This document shows, piece by piece, positions 48,236 to 57,162 of a stretch of 64,000 bases of DNA. The stretch covers positions 34,894 through 98,893 of the forward strand of contig NZ_JAHCLU010000011.1 of assembly GCF_018448785.1 (NCBI RefSeq), in the 5' to 3' direction. The stretch is from Halomonas jincaotanensis (GTDB lineage: Bacteria; Pseudomonadota; Gammaproteobacteria; Pseudomonadales; Halomonadaceae). Position 1 is the first letter of the stretch. Each line of letters begins with the position of its first letter. The notes under the pieces were generated by a model that searched no databases, was not told the DNA's origin, and saw only the letters and a program-made list of their open reading frames with translations. A program made the position numbers and the translations under genes.

Positions 48236-49402
48236 TTGAAAATCGCCTTCATCACGACCGGCCTGGACACTGGCGGCGCCGAAGTTTTCCTGATCGATCT
48301 ACTCAAAAGTCTTAAGGCCTCGGGCGTCGACCCGCTGGTGATCAGCCTCACCGGCAAGGGGGTGCATCACGACGGAATCGTCGAGATCGGTGTACCGGTG
48401 ATCGCCCTGGAGGGCTACAACGCCCTGATGCTGCCGCTGCTCAAGAAGCGTGTACTCAAGGAGGTGAAGCGCTTCGCTCCCGACCTGATCCAAGGCTGGA
48501 TGTACCACGGCAACTACATCGCCTCCGACGTGGGCGCCCGCCTAGGGGTACCGGTCGCCTGGAGCGTGCATCACTCGGTATCGGACATAAGCAAGGAAAA
48601 GCCAGTGCTGCGCCTGCTGCTCGGCGGCTCGAAGAAGCGCTCGAGCGAGGCGCGCTTCATCCAGTACTGCTCGCAGGTCAGCCGCACCCAGCATGAGCGT
48701 ATCGGCTTCGACGCGACCCGGGGGCGGATCATCCCCAATGGCTTCGACTGCGACAAGTTCTCGCCCGACGAATGGAAGCGGGCCACGGCGCGGCGTCGGC
48801 TTGGCGTCGTGGCGGAGCACTTCCTAATCGCCCATATCGGTCGCTACCATCCCATGAAGGACCATGCCAACTTCCTACGCGCCGCCCGGCAGGCGCTGGA
48901 TGTCGATGACCGCTTCCGTTTCTTTCTAATCGGCCCCGAGGTGGACGCCTACAACGCGGAGCTAGTCCACCTGAGGCGCGAACTAGGCATCGAATACGCC
49001 GTGCACTTTCTGGGGCTACGCAATGACGTGGACCGGCTGATGCACGCCTTCGACCTGGTCTCGACCTCCTCGGCCTGGGGCGAGGCGTTCCCCATCGTGC
49101 TCGGAGAAGCCATGGCGTGCGGCATTCCATGCACTGCCACTGCCATCGGCGACTGCCACTACCTGATCGGCGAGACCGGCAGCATCGTGCCGCCCCGTGA
49201 CCCCGAGGCCCTGGCCTCGGCCTGGGTAGAGCTCATGCTGGAAGACGCCACTGACCGCCGGACCCGTTCGCAGGCGGCGAGGAAACGCATTCTCGAGAAC
49301 TTCAGCATCGATGCCATCGCCGAGCAGTTCCTCGCCCTCTACCGCGATACGCTTCCCGCCGCAAAGGGTGATGCTTCTCATCAGCACGTGAAATACTCGT
49401 GA
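48236..49402 (+). CDS. Family-4 glycosyltransferase, tandem paralogue 1
   Basis: A 388-residue GT-B enzyme. Seen: LKIAFITTGLDTGGAEVFLI at the start, LIQGWMYHGNYIASDVG, VAWSVHHSVSD, RIIPNGFDCDKFSP, and in the C-lobe HIGRYHPMKDHANFLRAARQ and SAWGEAFPIVLGEAMACGIP (the E-x7-E donor motif). The TTG at 48236 is the start, because AAGGAG lies six bases upstream and the paralogue that follows begins MLKIAFITTG. It shares long identical stretches with the next gene, marking a duplication. Confidence 0.9.
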   Translation: MKIAFITTGLDTGGAEVFLIDLLKSLKASGVDPLVISLTGKGVHHDGIVEIGVPVIALEGYNALMLPLLKKRVLKEVKRFAPDLIQGWMYHGNYIASDVGARLGVPVAWSVHHSVSDISKEKPVLRLLLGGSKKRSSEARFIQYCSQVSRTQHERIGFDATRGRIIPNGFDCDKFSPDEWKRATARRRLGVVAEHFLIAHIGRYHPMKDHANFLRAARQALDVDDRFRFFLIGPEVDAYNAELVHLRRELGIEYAVHFLGLRNDVDRLMHAFDLVSTSSAWGEAFPIVLGEAMACGIPCTATAIGDCHYLIGETGSIVPPRDPEALASAWVELMLEDATDRRTRSQAARKRILENFSIDAIAEQFLALYRDTLPAAKGDASHQHVKYS

Positions 49403-49598
49403 ATTAGACATACTTTGCGGCCGCTGATGATGCCGGATTCAGCGTTATCAACTTCACCACACTCGCAAGGTGGTTTTTCTAGCGAATGGCGCCTGTCGCA
49501 TTGACCGCTTACGCTCGACACCATTGAATGACGGCGACAAGGGAATGGCAAGTCGCAACTCGAGTCCGCCACATTCTCCATGATGTCGAGATGACTAG

Positions 49599-50756
49599 AT
49601 GTTGAAAATCGCATTCATCACCACCGGTCTGGATACCGGCGGTGCCGAGGTGTTCCTGATTGATCTGCTCAAGAACCTGAAAGCCTCGGGTATCGATCCC
49701 TTGGTGGTCAGCCTCACCGGCAAGGGGTTACTCCATGACGAGTTGGTCGAGTTCGGGGTGCCGGTGGTCGCCCTGGAGGGCTACAGCCCGCTGATGCTGC
49801 CGCTGCTCAAGCACCGCGCCCTGCAGGAAGTCAGGCGCTTCGGCCCCGACCTGGTGCAGGGCTGGATGTACCATGGCAACTACATCGCCTCCGACGTGGG
49901 CACCCGCCTCGGCGTGCCAGTCGCCTGGAGCGTGCACCATTCACTGTCAGGCCTCAGGCAGGAGAAGAAGTCCTTGCGCCTGCTGATCCATCTCTTGCGC
50001 AAGCGCTCCGGCAAGGCGACTTTCGTCCAGTACTGCTCCCACGTCAGCAAGTATCACCACGAACGCATCGGCTTCGCCACTCACAACAGCCGGGTCATTC
50101 CCAACGGTTTCGATTGCAACAAGTTCGCCCCCGACCCGCCGCAGCGCGCCACGGTCAGGCGACAGCTGGGTCTTTCAGACGAGCATTTCGCCATCGCCCA
50201 TATCGCCCGCTACCACCCCGTCAAGGACCATGCGAACCTGCTGCATGCCGTCAAGCGAGCCCTGGCGGTCGATGATCGCTTTCGCTGCTACCTGATCGGC
50301 GACCAGGTGGACGACGACAACGCTGAGCTGGTCGCGTTGCGGCGCGAGCTGGGTATCGAGCACGCAGTGCACTTCCTCGGCCTGCGCAAGGACGTGGACC
50401 GGCTGTTGCCTGGCTTCGACCTGGTCACCACCTCATCGGCCTGGGGTGAGGCTTTCCCCATCGTACTCGGCGAGGCCATGGCCTGCGGCATCCCCTGCAC
50501 GGCCACCGACCTGGGCGACTGCAGATACCTGATCGACGACACCGGCCTCGTCGTGCCCCCCCGGGACCCGGCGGCCCTCTCCGCCGCCTGGCTGGAATTG
50601 CAGCAGGAAGCCCCCGAGGTCAGGGAAGAACGCTGCCGTGCGGCACGACGCCGTATCGTCGAGAACTTCAGCATCGATGCCGTGTCGGCGCGCTTCAAGG
50701 CCCTCTACGAGGAAGCCCTGCGCAGCACTCCCGGCCCCTTCGCTACCAGAGCCTAG
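49599..50756 (+). CDS. Family-4 glycosyltransferase, tandem paralogue 2
   Basis: A 385-residue enzyme colinear with its left neighbour from MLKIAFITTGLDTGGAEVFL to the C-terminus. Many segments are identical between them, such as SAWGEAFPIVLGEAMACGIP and GWMYHGNYIASDVG. Differences cluster in the middle (for example LRQEKKSLRLLIHLL in place of ISKEKPVLRLLLGG), a region that could contact the acceptor. A 196-bp gap with its own promoter-like DNA separates them. The duplicated copy probably adds a similar sugar at another position; this is inference. A terminator follows. Confidence 0.9.
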   Translation: MLKIAFITTGLDTGGAEVFLIDLLKNLKASGIDPLVVSLTGKGLLHDELVEFGVPVVALEGYSPLMLPLLKHRALQEVRRFGPDLVQGWMYHGNYIASDVGTRLGVPVAWSVHHSLSGLRQEKKSLRLLIHLLRKRSGKATFVQYCSHVSKYHHERIGFATHNSRVIPNGFDCNKFAPDPPQRATVRRQLGLSDEHFAIAHIARYHPVKDHANLLHAVKRALAVDDRFRCYLIGDQVDDDNAELVALRRELGIEHAVHFLGLRKDVDRLLPGFDLVTTSSAWGEAFPIVLGEAMACGIPCTATDLGDCRYLIDDTGLVVPPRDPAALSAAWLELQQEAPEVREERCRAARRRIVENFSIDAVSARFKALYEEALRSTPGPFATRA

Positions 50757-50767
50757 CATCGGCAACC

Positions 50768-50800
50768 GGAGGAGCCGCTCGGGCGGCTCCGCGTGTGTTC
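50768..50800 (+). terminator. Terminator after the second tandem glycosyltransferase
   Basis: An 8-bp stem GGAGCCGC / GCGGCTCC with the tetraloop TCGG, followed by GCGTGTGTTC. It lies about 15 bp after the stop. Confidence 0.65.
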
Positions 50801-50904
50801 ATGGGTTCAGATTCGATTCAGGTTCGTGCGGTATGGTGTAATGTCCATGACGTCATGGGGCAGGCATGTTCGATAACATAAAACGCCAAGGATCACACTG
50901 ACAC

Positions 50905-51570
50905 ATGAGGCTGTTGCTGCTCGAAGACGATGGCCTGCTCGCTGAGAGCTTGTCCGAGAGCCTGAAGGACAGCGGTTACCAGATCGACCTGTCCACGTCG
51001 CTGGAAGTGGCCAGGCGCTTCATGGCTAGTGAAGATTACCTCCTGGCGATTCTGGATCTCGGCTTGCCGGACGGTTCCAGCCTTGGCTTGCTCGCCGAGT
51101 GGCGCCAGAAAGGGGTGGATCTTCCGGTTCTGATCCTGACGGCGCGGGACACCTGGGAAGACAAGGTCATGGGTCTGGAATCCGGCGCCGATGATTATCT
51201 GACCAAGCCGTTTCATGAGGCGGAGCTGCTCGCCCGAATCAAGGCACTATTGCGTCGTCGCTCGGGCAATATGTCTAAGATGCTAACGCTCAACGGTGTG
51301 TCTCTGGATGAAGACAATCAATGTGTCAGACTCGACGGCGGTCCCTGGCAGTCCTTGACGGCAACGGAGTTCCGCCTGCTTCGCTATCTGATGCATCACC
51401 CCAACCGCGTGATTTCGAAGGAACATTTGCTCAACCACCTCTACACGCTTGATCAGGACGCCGCGGCGCCTAACCTGGTGGAGGTATATATCGGTCGTCT
51501 GCGGCGCCACCTTGGCAAATCGATGATCCATACACGTCGTGGGCAGGGTTATGTCTTTATTACGCGTTGA
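50905..51570 (+). CDS. OmpR/PhoP-type response regulator
   Basis: A 221-residue regulator: receiver domain with acidic pocket LLLEDDGLL, phospho-Asp in AILDLGLPDGS, Thr/Lys switch ILTARDTWEDK and YLTKPF, and a C-terminal winged helix (LTATEFRLLRYLMHHPNRVISKEHL, split here as LTATEFRLLRYLM and VEVYIGRLRRHLG, RGQGYVF). It overlaps the kinase start by 20 bases, so it is a co-translated pair. The DNA targets are unknown. The position among glycan genes suggests a link to the surface, but that is inference. Confidence 0.93.
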   Translation: MRLLLLEDDGLLAESLSESLKDSGYQIDLSTSLEVARRFMASEDYLLAILDLGLPDGSSLGLLAEWRQKGVDLPVLILTARDTWEDKVMGLESGADDYLTKPFHEAELLARIKALLRRRSGNMSKMLTLNGVSLDEDNQCVRLDGGPWQSLTATEFRLLRYLMHHPNRVISKEHLLNHLYTLDQDAAAPNLVEVYIGRLRRHLGKSMIHTRRGQGYVFITR

Positions 51571-52873
51571 CCGGCGCAGCTTGCGCATCCGTCTGCTGGT
51601 CTGGCTGATCGGCTTCGCTGCGCTGGCGGCGGGAGCCAGCTGGTTGTTCCATGATAGATTACACAATGACCTGGCACGTGATTTCCTGAGAGAACGCCTG
51701 CGAAGTGAAGCGAACCATGCCATCGATCAGTTACAGAAGGACTGGCTTTCCGCGCCGGCACTGATGACATCATCCAGCCAGATCTATCTGATCTTTCATC
51801 ATCTTTACGTTCTTCGCCTCGGAGACACCATCATCGCCTCGGAAGGCCGTTGGCAGGATGCTCTGGCTTCCCTGCTCGAGGAGGAGCAAGAGGCACTGGT
51901 GGAGGTCAGGGATGATGAGTATCACCTTCTCGTTTACCGCCAGCCATTCATGCTGAACGGAGAAACTGGCGTATTGCTGGTGGCGGATGACTTTTCTCAT
52001 GTGGAAGCGGGGCTGTTCAAGCGACACTGGTGGGTATCCGTGATCGCCGCTGGCCTGATGTTGCTTCTGGTGATCCTGAACCTGCTGGCGGTCAATCTTG
52101 GACTGGTTCCGCTATCGCGACTCCGCGACCAGCTGGTTCAACTTCAATCGGGCAAGAGAGATCGACTCTCTCTGGATGTACCCTCCGAGCTGGACAGCCT
52201 GGTCAACCAGCTCAACCGGCTGATCGACGAGATCGACGATCGGCTGCGGCGCTCCCGCGAATCCACGGCAAACCTGTCTCATGCGCTCAAGACACCCCTG
52301 ACGGCGGTCATCCAGGTACTGAGGGGGACGCGCCCCATCGATGATGAGCGGCGCAGGAAACTGGTGCAACGACTGGAGGCGATGCACGCCCAGCTTGACG
52401 CGGAACTTCGGCGTACACGAATCGCCGGCCCCAATGCGGGGCGCATGTCACAACTGGATCAGGACTGTGGACGGCTGCTGGAGATGTTTCGAGGCCTCTA
52501 TCCGGAAAAGTGGTTCTGTTTAACCTTGCCGACGGTGAAGAGTAATCGGGTACCGATCGAGTCACAGGACCTTTCCGAGATGCTGGGGATCGTCCTGGAC
52601 AATGCGGGCAAGTGGGCGAGCCGCCAAGTGAACTGTACTATCTCCCTCGACAAGGCATTGAGGATCACCGTCGAGGATGATGGTCCCGGGGTCGCGGAGG
52701 ACGAACTGCCACACCTCGGCCAGCGTGGCAGGCGCCTCGACGAGCGCCACCCCGGATACGGCCTGGGGTTATCAATCCTGAGACAGCTCGTCACACGGTA
52801 TGGGGGACAAGTAGCGTTCGATACTGGAAAACTTGATGGCTTGAGAGTGAATATTGCCATTCCCATCGCCTGA
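51551..52873 (+). CDS. PhoQ/QseC-like sensor histidine kinase
   Basis: A 440-residue membrane kinase: membrane segment (LRIRLLVWLIGFAALAAGAS), an acidic periplasmic sensor with EEEQEALVEVRDDEYHLL, a second segment (WWVSVIAAGLMLLLVILNL), a HAMP linker, the H-box ANLSHALKTPLTAVIQ, an N-box with LGIVLDNAGKWAS, and ATP-lid motifs EDDGPGVAEDE and GYGLGLSILRQL. The acidic periplasmic patch is PhoQ-like (divalent cation sensing), though the overall match to PhoQ is not established. It starts at the ATG at 51551, inside the regulator's last codons. Confidence 0.9.
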   Translation: MSLLRVDRRSLRIRLLVWLIGFAALAAGASWLFHDRLHNDLARDFLRERLRSEANHAIDQLQKDWLSAPALMTSSSQIYLIFHHLYVLRLGDTIIASEGRWQDALASLLEEEQEALVEVRDDEYHLLVYRQPFMLNGETGVLLVADDFSHVEAGLFKRHWWVSVIAAGLMLLLVILNLLAVNLGLVPLSRLRDQLVQLQSGKRDRLSLDVPSELDSLVNQLNRLIDEIDDRLRRSRESTANLSHALKTPLTAVIQVLRGTRPIDDERRRKLVQRLEAMHAQLDAELRRTRIAGPNAGRMSQLDQDCGRLLEMFRGLYPEKWFCLTLPTVKSNRVPIESQDLSEMLGIVLDNAGKWASRQVNCTISLDKALRITVEDDGPGVAEDELPHLGQRGRRLDERHPGYGLGLSILRQLVTRYGGQVAFDTGKLDGLRVNIAIPIA

Positions 52874-52888
52874 TAATCCCTCTGGATC

Positions 52889-52912
52889 CCGGCTTTTTCA
52901 GCTGGGATTCAG
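52889..52912 (+). terminator. Weak hairpin after the PhoQ-like kinase gene
   Basis: ATCCCGGCT and AGCTGGGAT pair over 9 bp (one G-U), with loop TTTTTC. There is no downstream T-tract, so termination is uncertain. Confidence 0.3.
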
Positions 52913-53089
52913 CTTCTCCCGTCATAATGGTCAGCATCAGGTATTGATGGAAACCGTCTGGAAAGTTCGCGAGTCATCACGCCCCCGCTGCCACGCCGTT
53001 GGCCTCTGAAAAGCGATGCGGCACTCGGACCCGCGTCAGGCGGATTCATGTCGATGAAGCCTGGGCGATTCGATGAGGAGAGTAAAAAA

Positions 53090-54250
53090 ATGGACGTTTG
53101 CCTAGTCAACGATACGTCTGACGACCCCAACCTGGGAGCGATCGCCACCTCCAGGGCGCTGCGGGAGCTGATTCAAGAGGCGGGTGGCTCGGTGGCATCC
53201 ACCCTGTATCAGTACCGTCTCGGACTCCCGCAACCCGACGATACGCTCGAGGCAAGGCACTCGACATCGGAGGGGTGCGCCGACCAGGAGCTGCCCGATA
53301 TCGCCCCAGTGAGCTGGAACGCCTTCGACGCATGCGCGGCGCGAGTCATGGACGGGGAGTGGTTTGCGTGGATCTACCGGGCGCTGAACGACTGTGATGC
53401 TGTGCTGATCAACGGCGAGGGGTGCATCTTCGATTGTACGCGACAGAGCCGGATGATCTACTTCATCGCCTATCTGGCCAAACGCTATCTGGGCAAGCCC
53501 ACGGCCATCGTCAATCACAGCATTGTGATGAACGACCCGGTACTGGTAGAAATCGCGGCCAATGTCTACCCCTGCCTTGATGACATCGTGTTCCGCGAAC
53601 CGGATTCAGCAAGCGCCTGCCCCGGTATAGCGGGGCATGTGGGGGCGGATGCCGCCTATATCTACTCTCCTCAACCGCTAGCGGATTGGAGCGGTCCGCA
53701 TCTCGAACATTTCGATCCCGAGCGGCCCTATGTGTGTGTTGGCGGAGGGTCGGTGTTCTTCCGTGGAGTGCGCCCCGGACACGATCCGATTCCCGATTTC
53801 ATGCGGCTGTGCAAGCGATTTCGACAGGAAATCGGGCAGGTGGTGTTGACGGCCTCCTCCCACAAGGACTTGCGCCTCATGACGCCGGTATCGCGAGAAC
53901 TCGGGCTGCCGCTGATCGGTACCGACGACACTTTGCAGGCTACGATCGATGTGCTTGGGCATGCCACGGCCTACATCGGCGCGCGGTGGCATCCCAGTGT
54001 GTTTGCCCATCGCGGCGGCACCCCCGTGATCGCCTGGACGGAACATACGCCCAAGATGACGGCCTTCCTCAGGCAGGCCGACCTGCCCCTGGCAAGGTTC
54101 GATCCTTTTCGCATCGAAGCGCAACTTGAGGCAATCGTGAGGCTGGCAAATACCTACCTCCAAGAAGGCGAGGTGCTTCGCAAGCGGCTACGGGCCGGTG
54201 CACAACGTCTGGAGCACAGGGCGAGTGACAATATCCGGATACTCGGGTAA
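53090..54250 (+). CDS. Polysaccharide pyruvyl transferase-family protein
   Basis: A 386-residue protein of the pyruvyl transferase fold. Motifs seen: NDTSDDPNLGAIATSRAL near the start, VLINGEGCIFDC in the middle, YIGARWHPSVFAHRGGTPVI near the end (the conserved ligand segment of this family). It would add ketal pyruvate to sugar residues of an exopolysaccharide; the acceptor is unknown. GAGGAG precedes the ATG at 53090; a longer frame from 53048 lacks that spacing. It lies between the two-component system and convergent galE. Confidence 0.78.
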   Translation: MDVCLVNDTSDDPNLGAIATSRALRELIQEAGGSVASTLYQYRLGLPQPDDTLEARHSTSEGCADQELPDIAPVSWNAFDACAARVMDGEWFAWIYRALNDCDAVLINGEGCIFDCTRQSRMIYFIAYLAKRYLGKPTAIVNHSIVMNDPVLVEIAANVYPCLDDIVFREPDSASACPGIAGHVGADAAYIYSPQPLADWSGPHLEHFDPERPYVCVGGGSVFFRGVRPGHDPIPDFMRLCKRFRQEIGQVVLTASSHKDLRLMTPVSRELGLPLIGTDDTLQATIDVLGHATAYIGARWHPSVFAHRGGTPVIAWTEHTPKMTAFLRQADLPLARFDPFRIEAQLEAIVRLANTYLQEGEVLRKRLRAGAQRLEHRASDNIRILG

Positions 54251-54343
54251 CCACTCCCTGCCTGGATGGGCGGGCAGCCGACACACGCTCACTCGCCCCG
54301 CCGGGCGCCTGACGGCGCCATTCGCTCGGCGAAGCACCAACAC

Positions 54344-55354
54344 CTACGCATACCCGTGCGGGTTATGCTGCTGCCAATGCCAGGTGTCGGCCAGCATGTC
54401 GTCGAGGCCGCGCCGGGCCTGCCAGTCCAGTTCCTCGCGCGCCTTGCCGGGGTCGGCCCAGATCGCCGCCACGTCCCCCGCGCGCCGCGGCGCATAGTGA
54501 AACGGCACGGGCTGCCCGGTGACCTGCTCGAAGCGCTCGACCATCTGCAACACCGACACCCCCTGCCCGGTCCCCAGGTTGTAGGCGTGGGCCCCCGGCC
54601 GCGACAAGCTCGTCAGGGCCTTTACATGCCCCTCTGCCAGGTCCATCACGTGCAGGTAGTCGCGCTCGCAGGTGCCATCCGCAGTGGGATAGTCGTTGCC
54701 GAAGATGGAGAGCCGCTCGCGCCGCCCCACGGCTACCTGGGCGATGAACGGCATCAGGTTGTTGGGAAACCCCTGGGGGTCCTCTCCGATCCGACCGCTC
54801 GGGTGTGCACCGATGGGATTAAAGTATCGCAGCAGGGCCACCGACCAGCGGCTATCGGCGCGGCACAGATCCTCCAGCACCTGCTCCACCATGGCCTTGG
54901 AGACCCCGTAGGGGCTGCTGGACACGCCACGCGGCAGCGACTCGTGGCACGGCATGGGCGCATCGGGCCCGTAGACGGTGGCCGATGAGCTGAATACCAA
55001 CCGGCGCACCCCCGCCGCCTGCATCGCCTGGCACAGCGTCACCGTGCCGGCCACGTTGTTCTTGTAGTAGGCCAGCGGCTGTTCGACGCTCTCCCCGACA
55101 GCCTTCAGGCCGGCAAAGTGGATCACCGCCTCCGGCGAGTGCTCGGCCAGCAGGTCATCCATGCACTGACGGTCGAGAATATCCCCCTCGATGAAGGTCA
55201 GCCGACGCCCGGCCAGTTCCTCGACGCGCCGCAGGGATTCCCGTGAAGCGTTGACCAGGTTGTCCAGCACGACTACCTCGTGCCCCGCCTCCAGCAGGGT
55301 CAGCACCGTATGCGAGCCGATGTAGCCGGCCCCGCCTGTTACCAGAACGATCAT
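54344..55354 (-). CDS. galE: UDP-glucose 4-epimerase
   Basis: A 336-residue short-chain dehydrogenase-type enzyme that interconverts UDP-glucose and UDP-galactose. Seen: IVLVTGGAGYIGSHTVLTLL, VVLDNLVNASRESL, VIHFAGLKAVGESV, the active SSS/Y-x3-K triad in SSSATVYG and SSPYGVSKAMVEQ, RYFNPIGAHPSG and RDYLHVMDLAEGH. It completes the set with ugd and pgm for nucleotide sugars. Convergent with the pyruvyl transferase gene; 93 bp apart. Confidence 0.96.
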   Translation of the reverse strand: MIVLVTGGAGYIGSHTVLTLLEAGHEVVVLDNLVNASRESLRRVEELAGRRLTFIEGDILDRQCMDDLLAEHSPEAVIHFAGLKAVGESVEQPLAYYKNNVAGTVTLCQAMQAAGVRRLVFSSSATVYGPDAPMPCHESLPRGVSSSPYGVSKAMVEQVLEDLCRADSRWSVALLRYFNPIGAHPSGRIGEDPQGFPNNLMPFIAQVAVGRRERLSIFGNDYPTADGTCERDYLHVMDLAEGHVKALTSLSRPGAHAYNLGTGQGVSVLQMVERFEQVTGQPVPFHYAPRRAGDVAAIWADPGKAREELDWQARRGLDDMLADTWHWQQHNPHGYA

Positions 55355-55560
55355 GATGGCTTGCCTCTCGTGAGATTACATATAATAATCAAGTGTAACA
55401 AAACGATGCCAAATCACCCATATAACTTACCTCAATACCGCTTTCGAATCGGTGCACCGGGGCTTCTCATTGTCCAGTAGCAGGATCCTCATTGAGGCCC
55501 GGACGCCGATACCCGTTATAAAGTACTGACACATATCCGGCGCATCCTGAGGACGCAACG

Positions 55561-55917
55561 ATGAAGCTCACCACCTGGCTGACCCTGGCTACCCTGGCGA
55601 TGGCGCCACATTCTCATGCCATGGGGACCGACCGACTTCACAGCGAACACGGAGACGACATGATCCAACTCGATATCACCGGGAAGGAGGGCACGCGTTT
55701 CAACGGCAACGTCACCATTCATGCAGGTGGTGATACCCAGCATCGTCAGCTGGATGGTTCAGTGCCTACCCGGCTGACGTTCCAGGGAGAGGGTATCGAC
55801 CTGGAACTCACCCAAAACAGCGAGGGGAACCTCTTCATCGAAGTGCACAAGGGCGGCAATCGCAGCAGCTCCCGAGTCACCGGCCAGGGCAGCCGGGTGC
55901 GGCTATCGGTCCAATAG
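55561..55917 (+). CDS. Small secreted beta-rich protein beside the curli locus
   Basis: A 118-residue protein with a signal peptide (MKLTTWLTLATLAMAPHSHA) and a mature part of about 98 residues with alternating polar and hydrophobic residues (TRFNGNVTIHAGGD, PTRLTFQGEGIDLEL, NLFIEVHKGG), consistent with a beta sandwich. It contains no cysteine. The gene is convergent with csgA, 110 bp away. In E. coli this position relative to csgBA belongs to csgC, a small periplasmic amyloid inhibitor, but I see no sequence likeness. Functional link to curli is inference from context only. Confidence 0.7.
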   Translation: MKLTTWLTLATLAMAPHSHAMGTDRLHSEHGDDMIQLDITGKEGTRFNGNVTIHAGGDTQHRQLDGSVPTRLTFQGEGIDLELTQNSEGNLFIEVHKGGNRSSSRVTGQGSRVRLSVQ

Positions 55918-55971
55918 CCGGTGCAGCGGATAGAGCCCGTCGCCTAAGGAAGGACAAGAGCAAAAACCTCC

Positions 55972-56003
55972 AAAAAAAAACCGGCCTCCGAAGAGGCCGG
56001 TTT
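55972..56003 (-). terminator. Terminator of csgBA
   Basis: An 11-bp stem AAACCGGCCTC / GAGGCCGGTTT with loop CGAA. On the minus strand it runs into nine consecutive Ts. It follows csgA by 25 bp. Confidence 0.95.
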
Positions 56004-56028
56004 AGGTACTGCGCCAGGCAAGGCGCGT

Positions 56029-57042
56029 TTACTGAACGACCGAAGCGGTGTTGAAGCTGCCGCGCTGAGTGGTGCTGGCAGAGTTGGCTACGCCCGTCTG
56101 GATATGATCGGCGGTGTTGGCAAAGCCGCCAGACTGGGCAATGGCTGAGCTGTTGAACATCCCCTTCTGATAAACATAGGCCGTGCCAAAGGCGCCGGAC
56201 TGGCTCACAGATGAGGAGTTGGCGAAGCCATACTGGCGGATATCCGCATCATTGTCGTAGCCGCTCTGTTCCACGAGCGACTTGTTAAAGATGCCTTCCT
56301 GTTCGGTCTGGGCCATATCAGCGATGCCGCTCTGGCTGATATCGGAGTAGTTCTTGACGCCCTGCTGGGTGATCTTGGCATTGTTGCGGGCGCCGCCCTG
56401 ATCAACCTGAGCATTGTTGGCGAAGCCTTCCTGCTCGACCCTGGAGACTCCGAAGAGACCCGACTGGGAGACATCGGCATTGTTGTAGCCACCGAACCAG
56501 CCCGAGCCGTTGCTCTGGTCCACAGAGGACAAGTTGTAGGAACCGGTCTGGCTAACATTGGCAGTCTGTTGGTAACCGCTTTGGTCGACGTCGGACTCGT
56601 TCGACGCGTTGGTCTGCAGCACGTTAGCGTCCTGACCGGTGCCACGCTGTTTAACGTAGGATTCGTTGCCCCAGCCGTACTGCTGGACATCGGCGTCGTT
56701 GCGGCTGCCCCGCTGGTCGACTTCGGAGCTGTTGTAAGCCCCGAACTGGGTTACGTTGAGATCGTGACCGCGGCCAGTCTGGTAGCTTTCAGTCTCGTTA
56801 CCCCAACCGCGCTGGAAGTGGGTAGCGTCCTGGCCGCGGCCGGCCTGCTCAACATCTGCCTCATTGCGGATACCGATCTGGGTTACGCTGGCATCCTGAT
56901 TGCCATAGCCAGACTGCTGGTCAATCTGTGCATCGTTACCCCAACCGGATTGGTCGACGGTGGCGTCGCTGTTGTCGTTTGCGATGGCATAGCCACTAGA
57001 CATGGCAACAGCAGCAGCCAGCAGAGTCATCTTGAATTTCAT
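56029..57042 (-). CDS. csgA: Major curlin, extra-long repeat protein
   Basis: A 337-residue secreted amyloid subunit. After the signal (TLLAAAVAMSSGYAIA) the protein is almost entirely 11-residue units of the form x-x-V-x-Q-x-G-x-x-N-x. I count about 27 units, for example ADVEQAGRGQD, SEVDQRGSRND and AQVDQGGARNN; one carries a six-residue extension (QSNGSGWFGGYNN). Curlin is normally about 150 residues with 22-residue repeats, so this one is more than twice the usual size. AAGGGGAAC precedes the ATG at 57042. It is 120 bp downstream of csgB and shares the terminator. Confidence 0.93.
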   Translation of the reverse strand: MKFKMTLLAAAVAMSSGYAIANDNSDATVDQSGWGNDAQIDQQSGYGNQDASVTQIGIRNEADVEQAGRGQDATHFQRGWGNETESYQTGRGHDLNVTQFGAYNSSEVDQRGSRNDADVQQYGWGNESYVKQRGTGQDANVLQTNASNESDVDQSGYQQTANVSQTGSYNLSSVDQSNGSGWFGGYNNADVSQSGLFGVSRVEQEGFANNAQVDQGGARNNAKITQQGVKNYSDISQSGIADMAQTEQEGIFNKSLVEQSGYDNDADIRQYGFANSSSVSQSGAFGTAYVYQKGMFNSSAIAQSGGFANTADHIQTGVANSASTTQRGSFNTASVVQ

Positions 57043-57162
57043 GATAGTTCCCCTTACATGTTGCCCTGGCATAGCAGTCGTTGTTGGCAGTTACCAGGTC
57101 GATTTATGAAGCCGCTTGTCACCAAGACGGCCTCACTGAATCAGGTAACCCATGATGAAACA

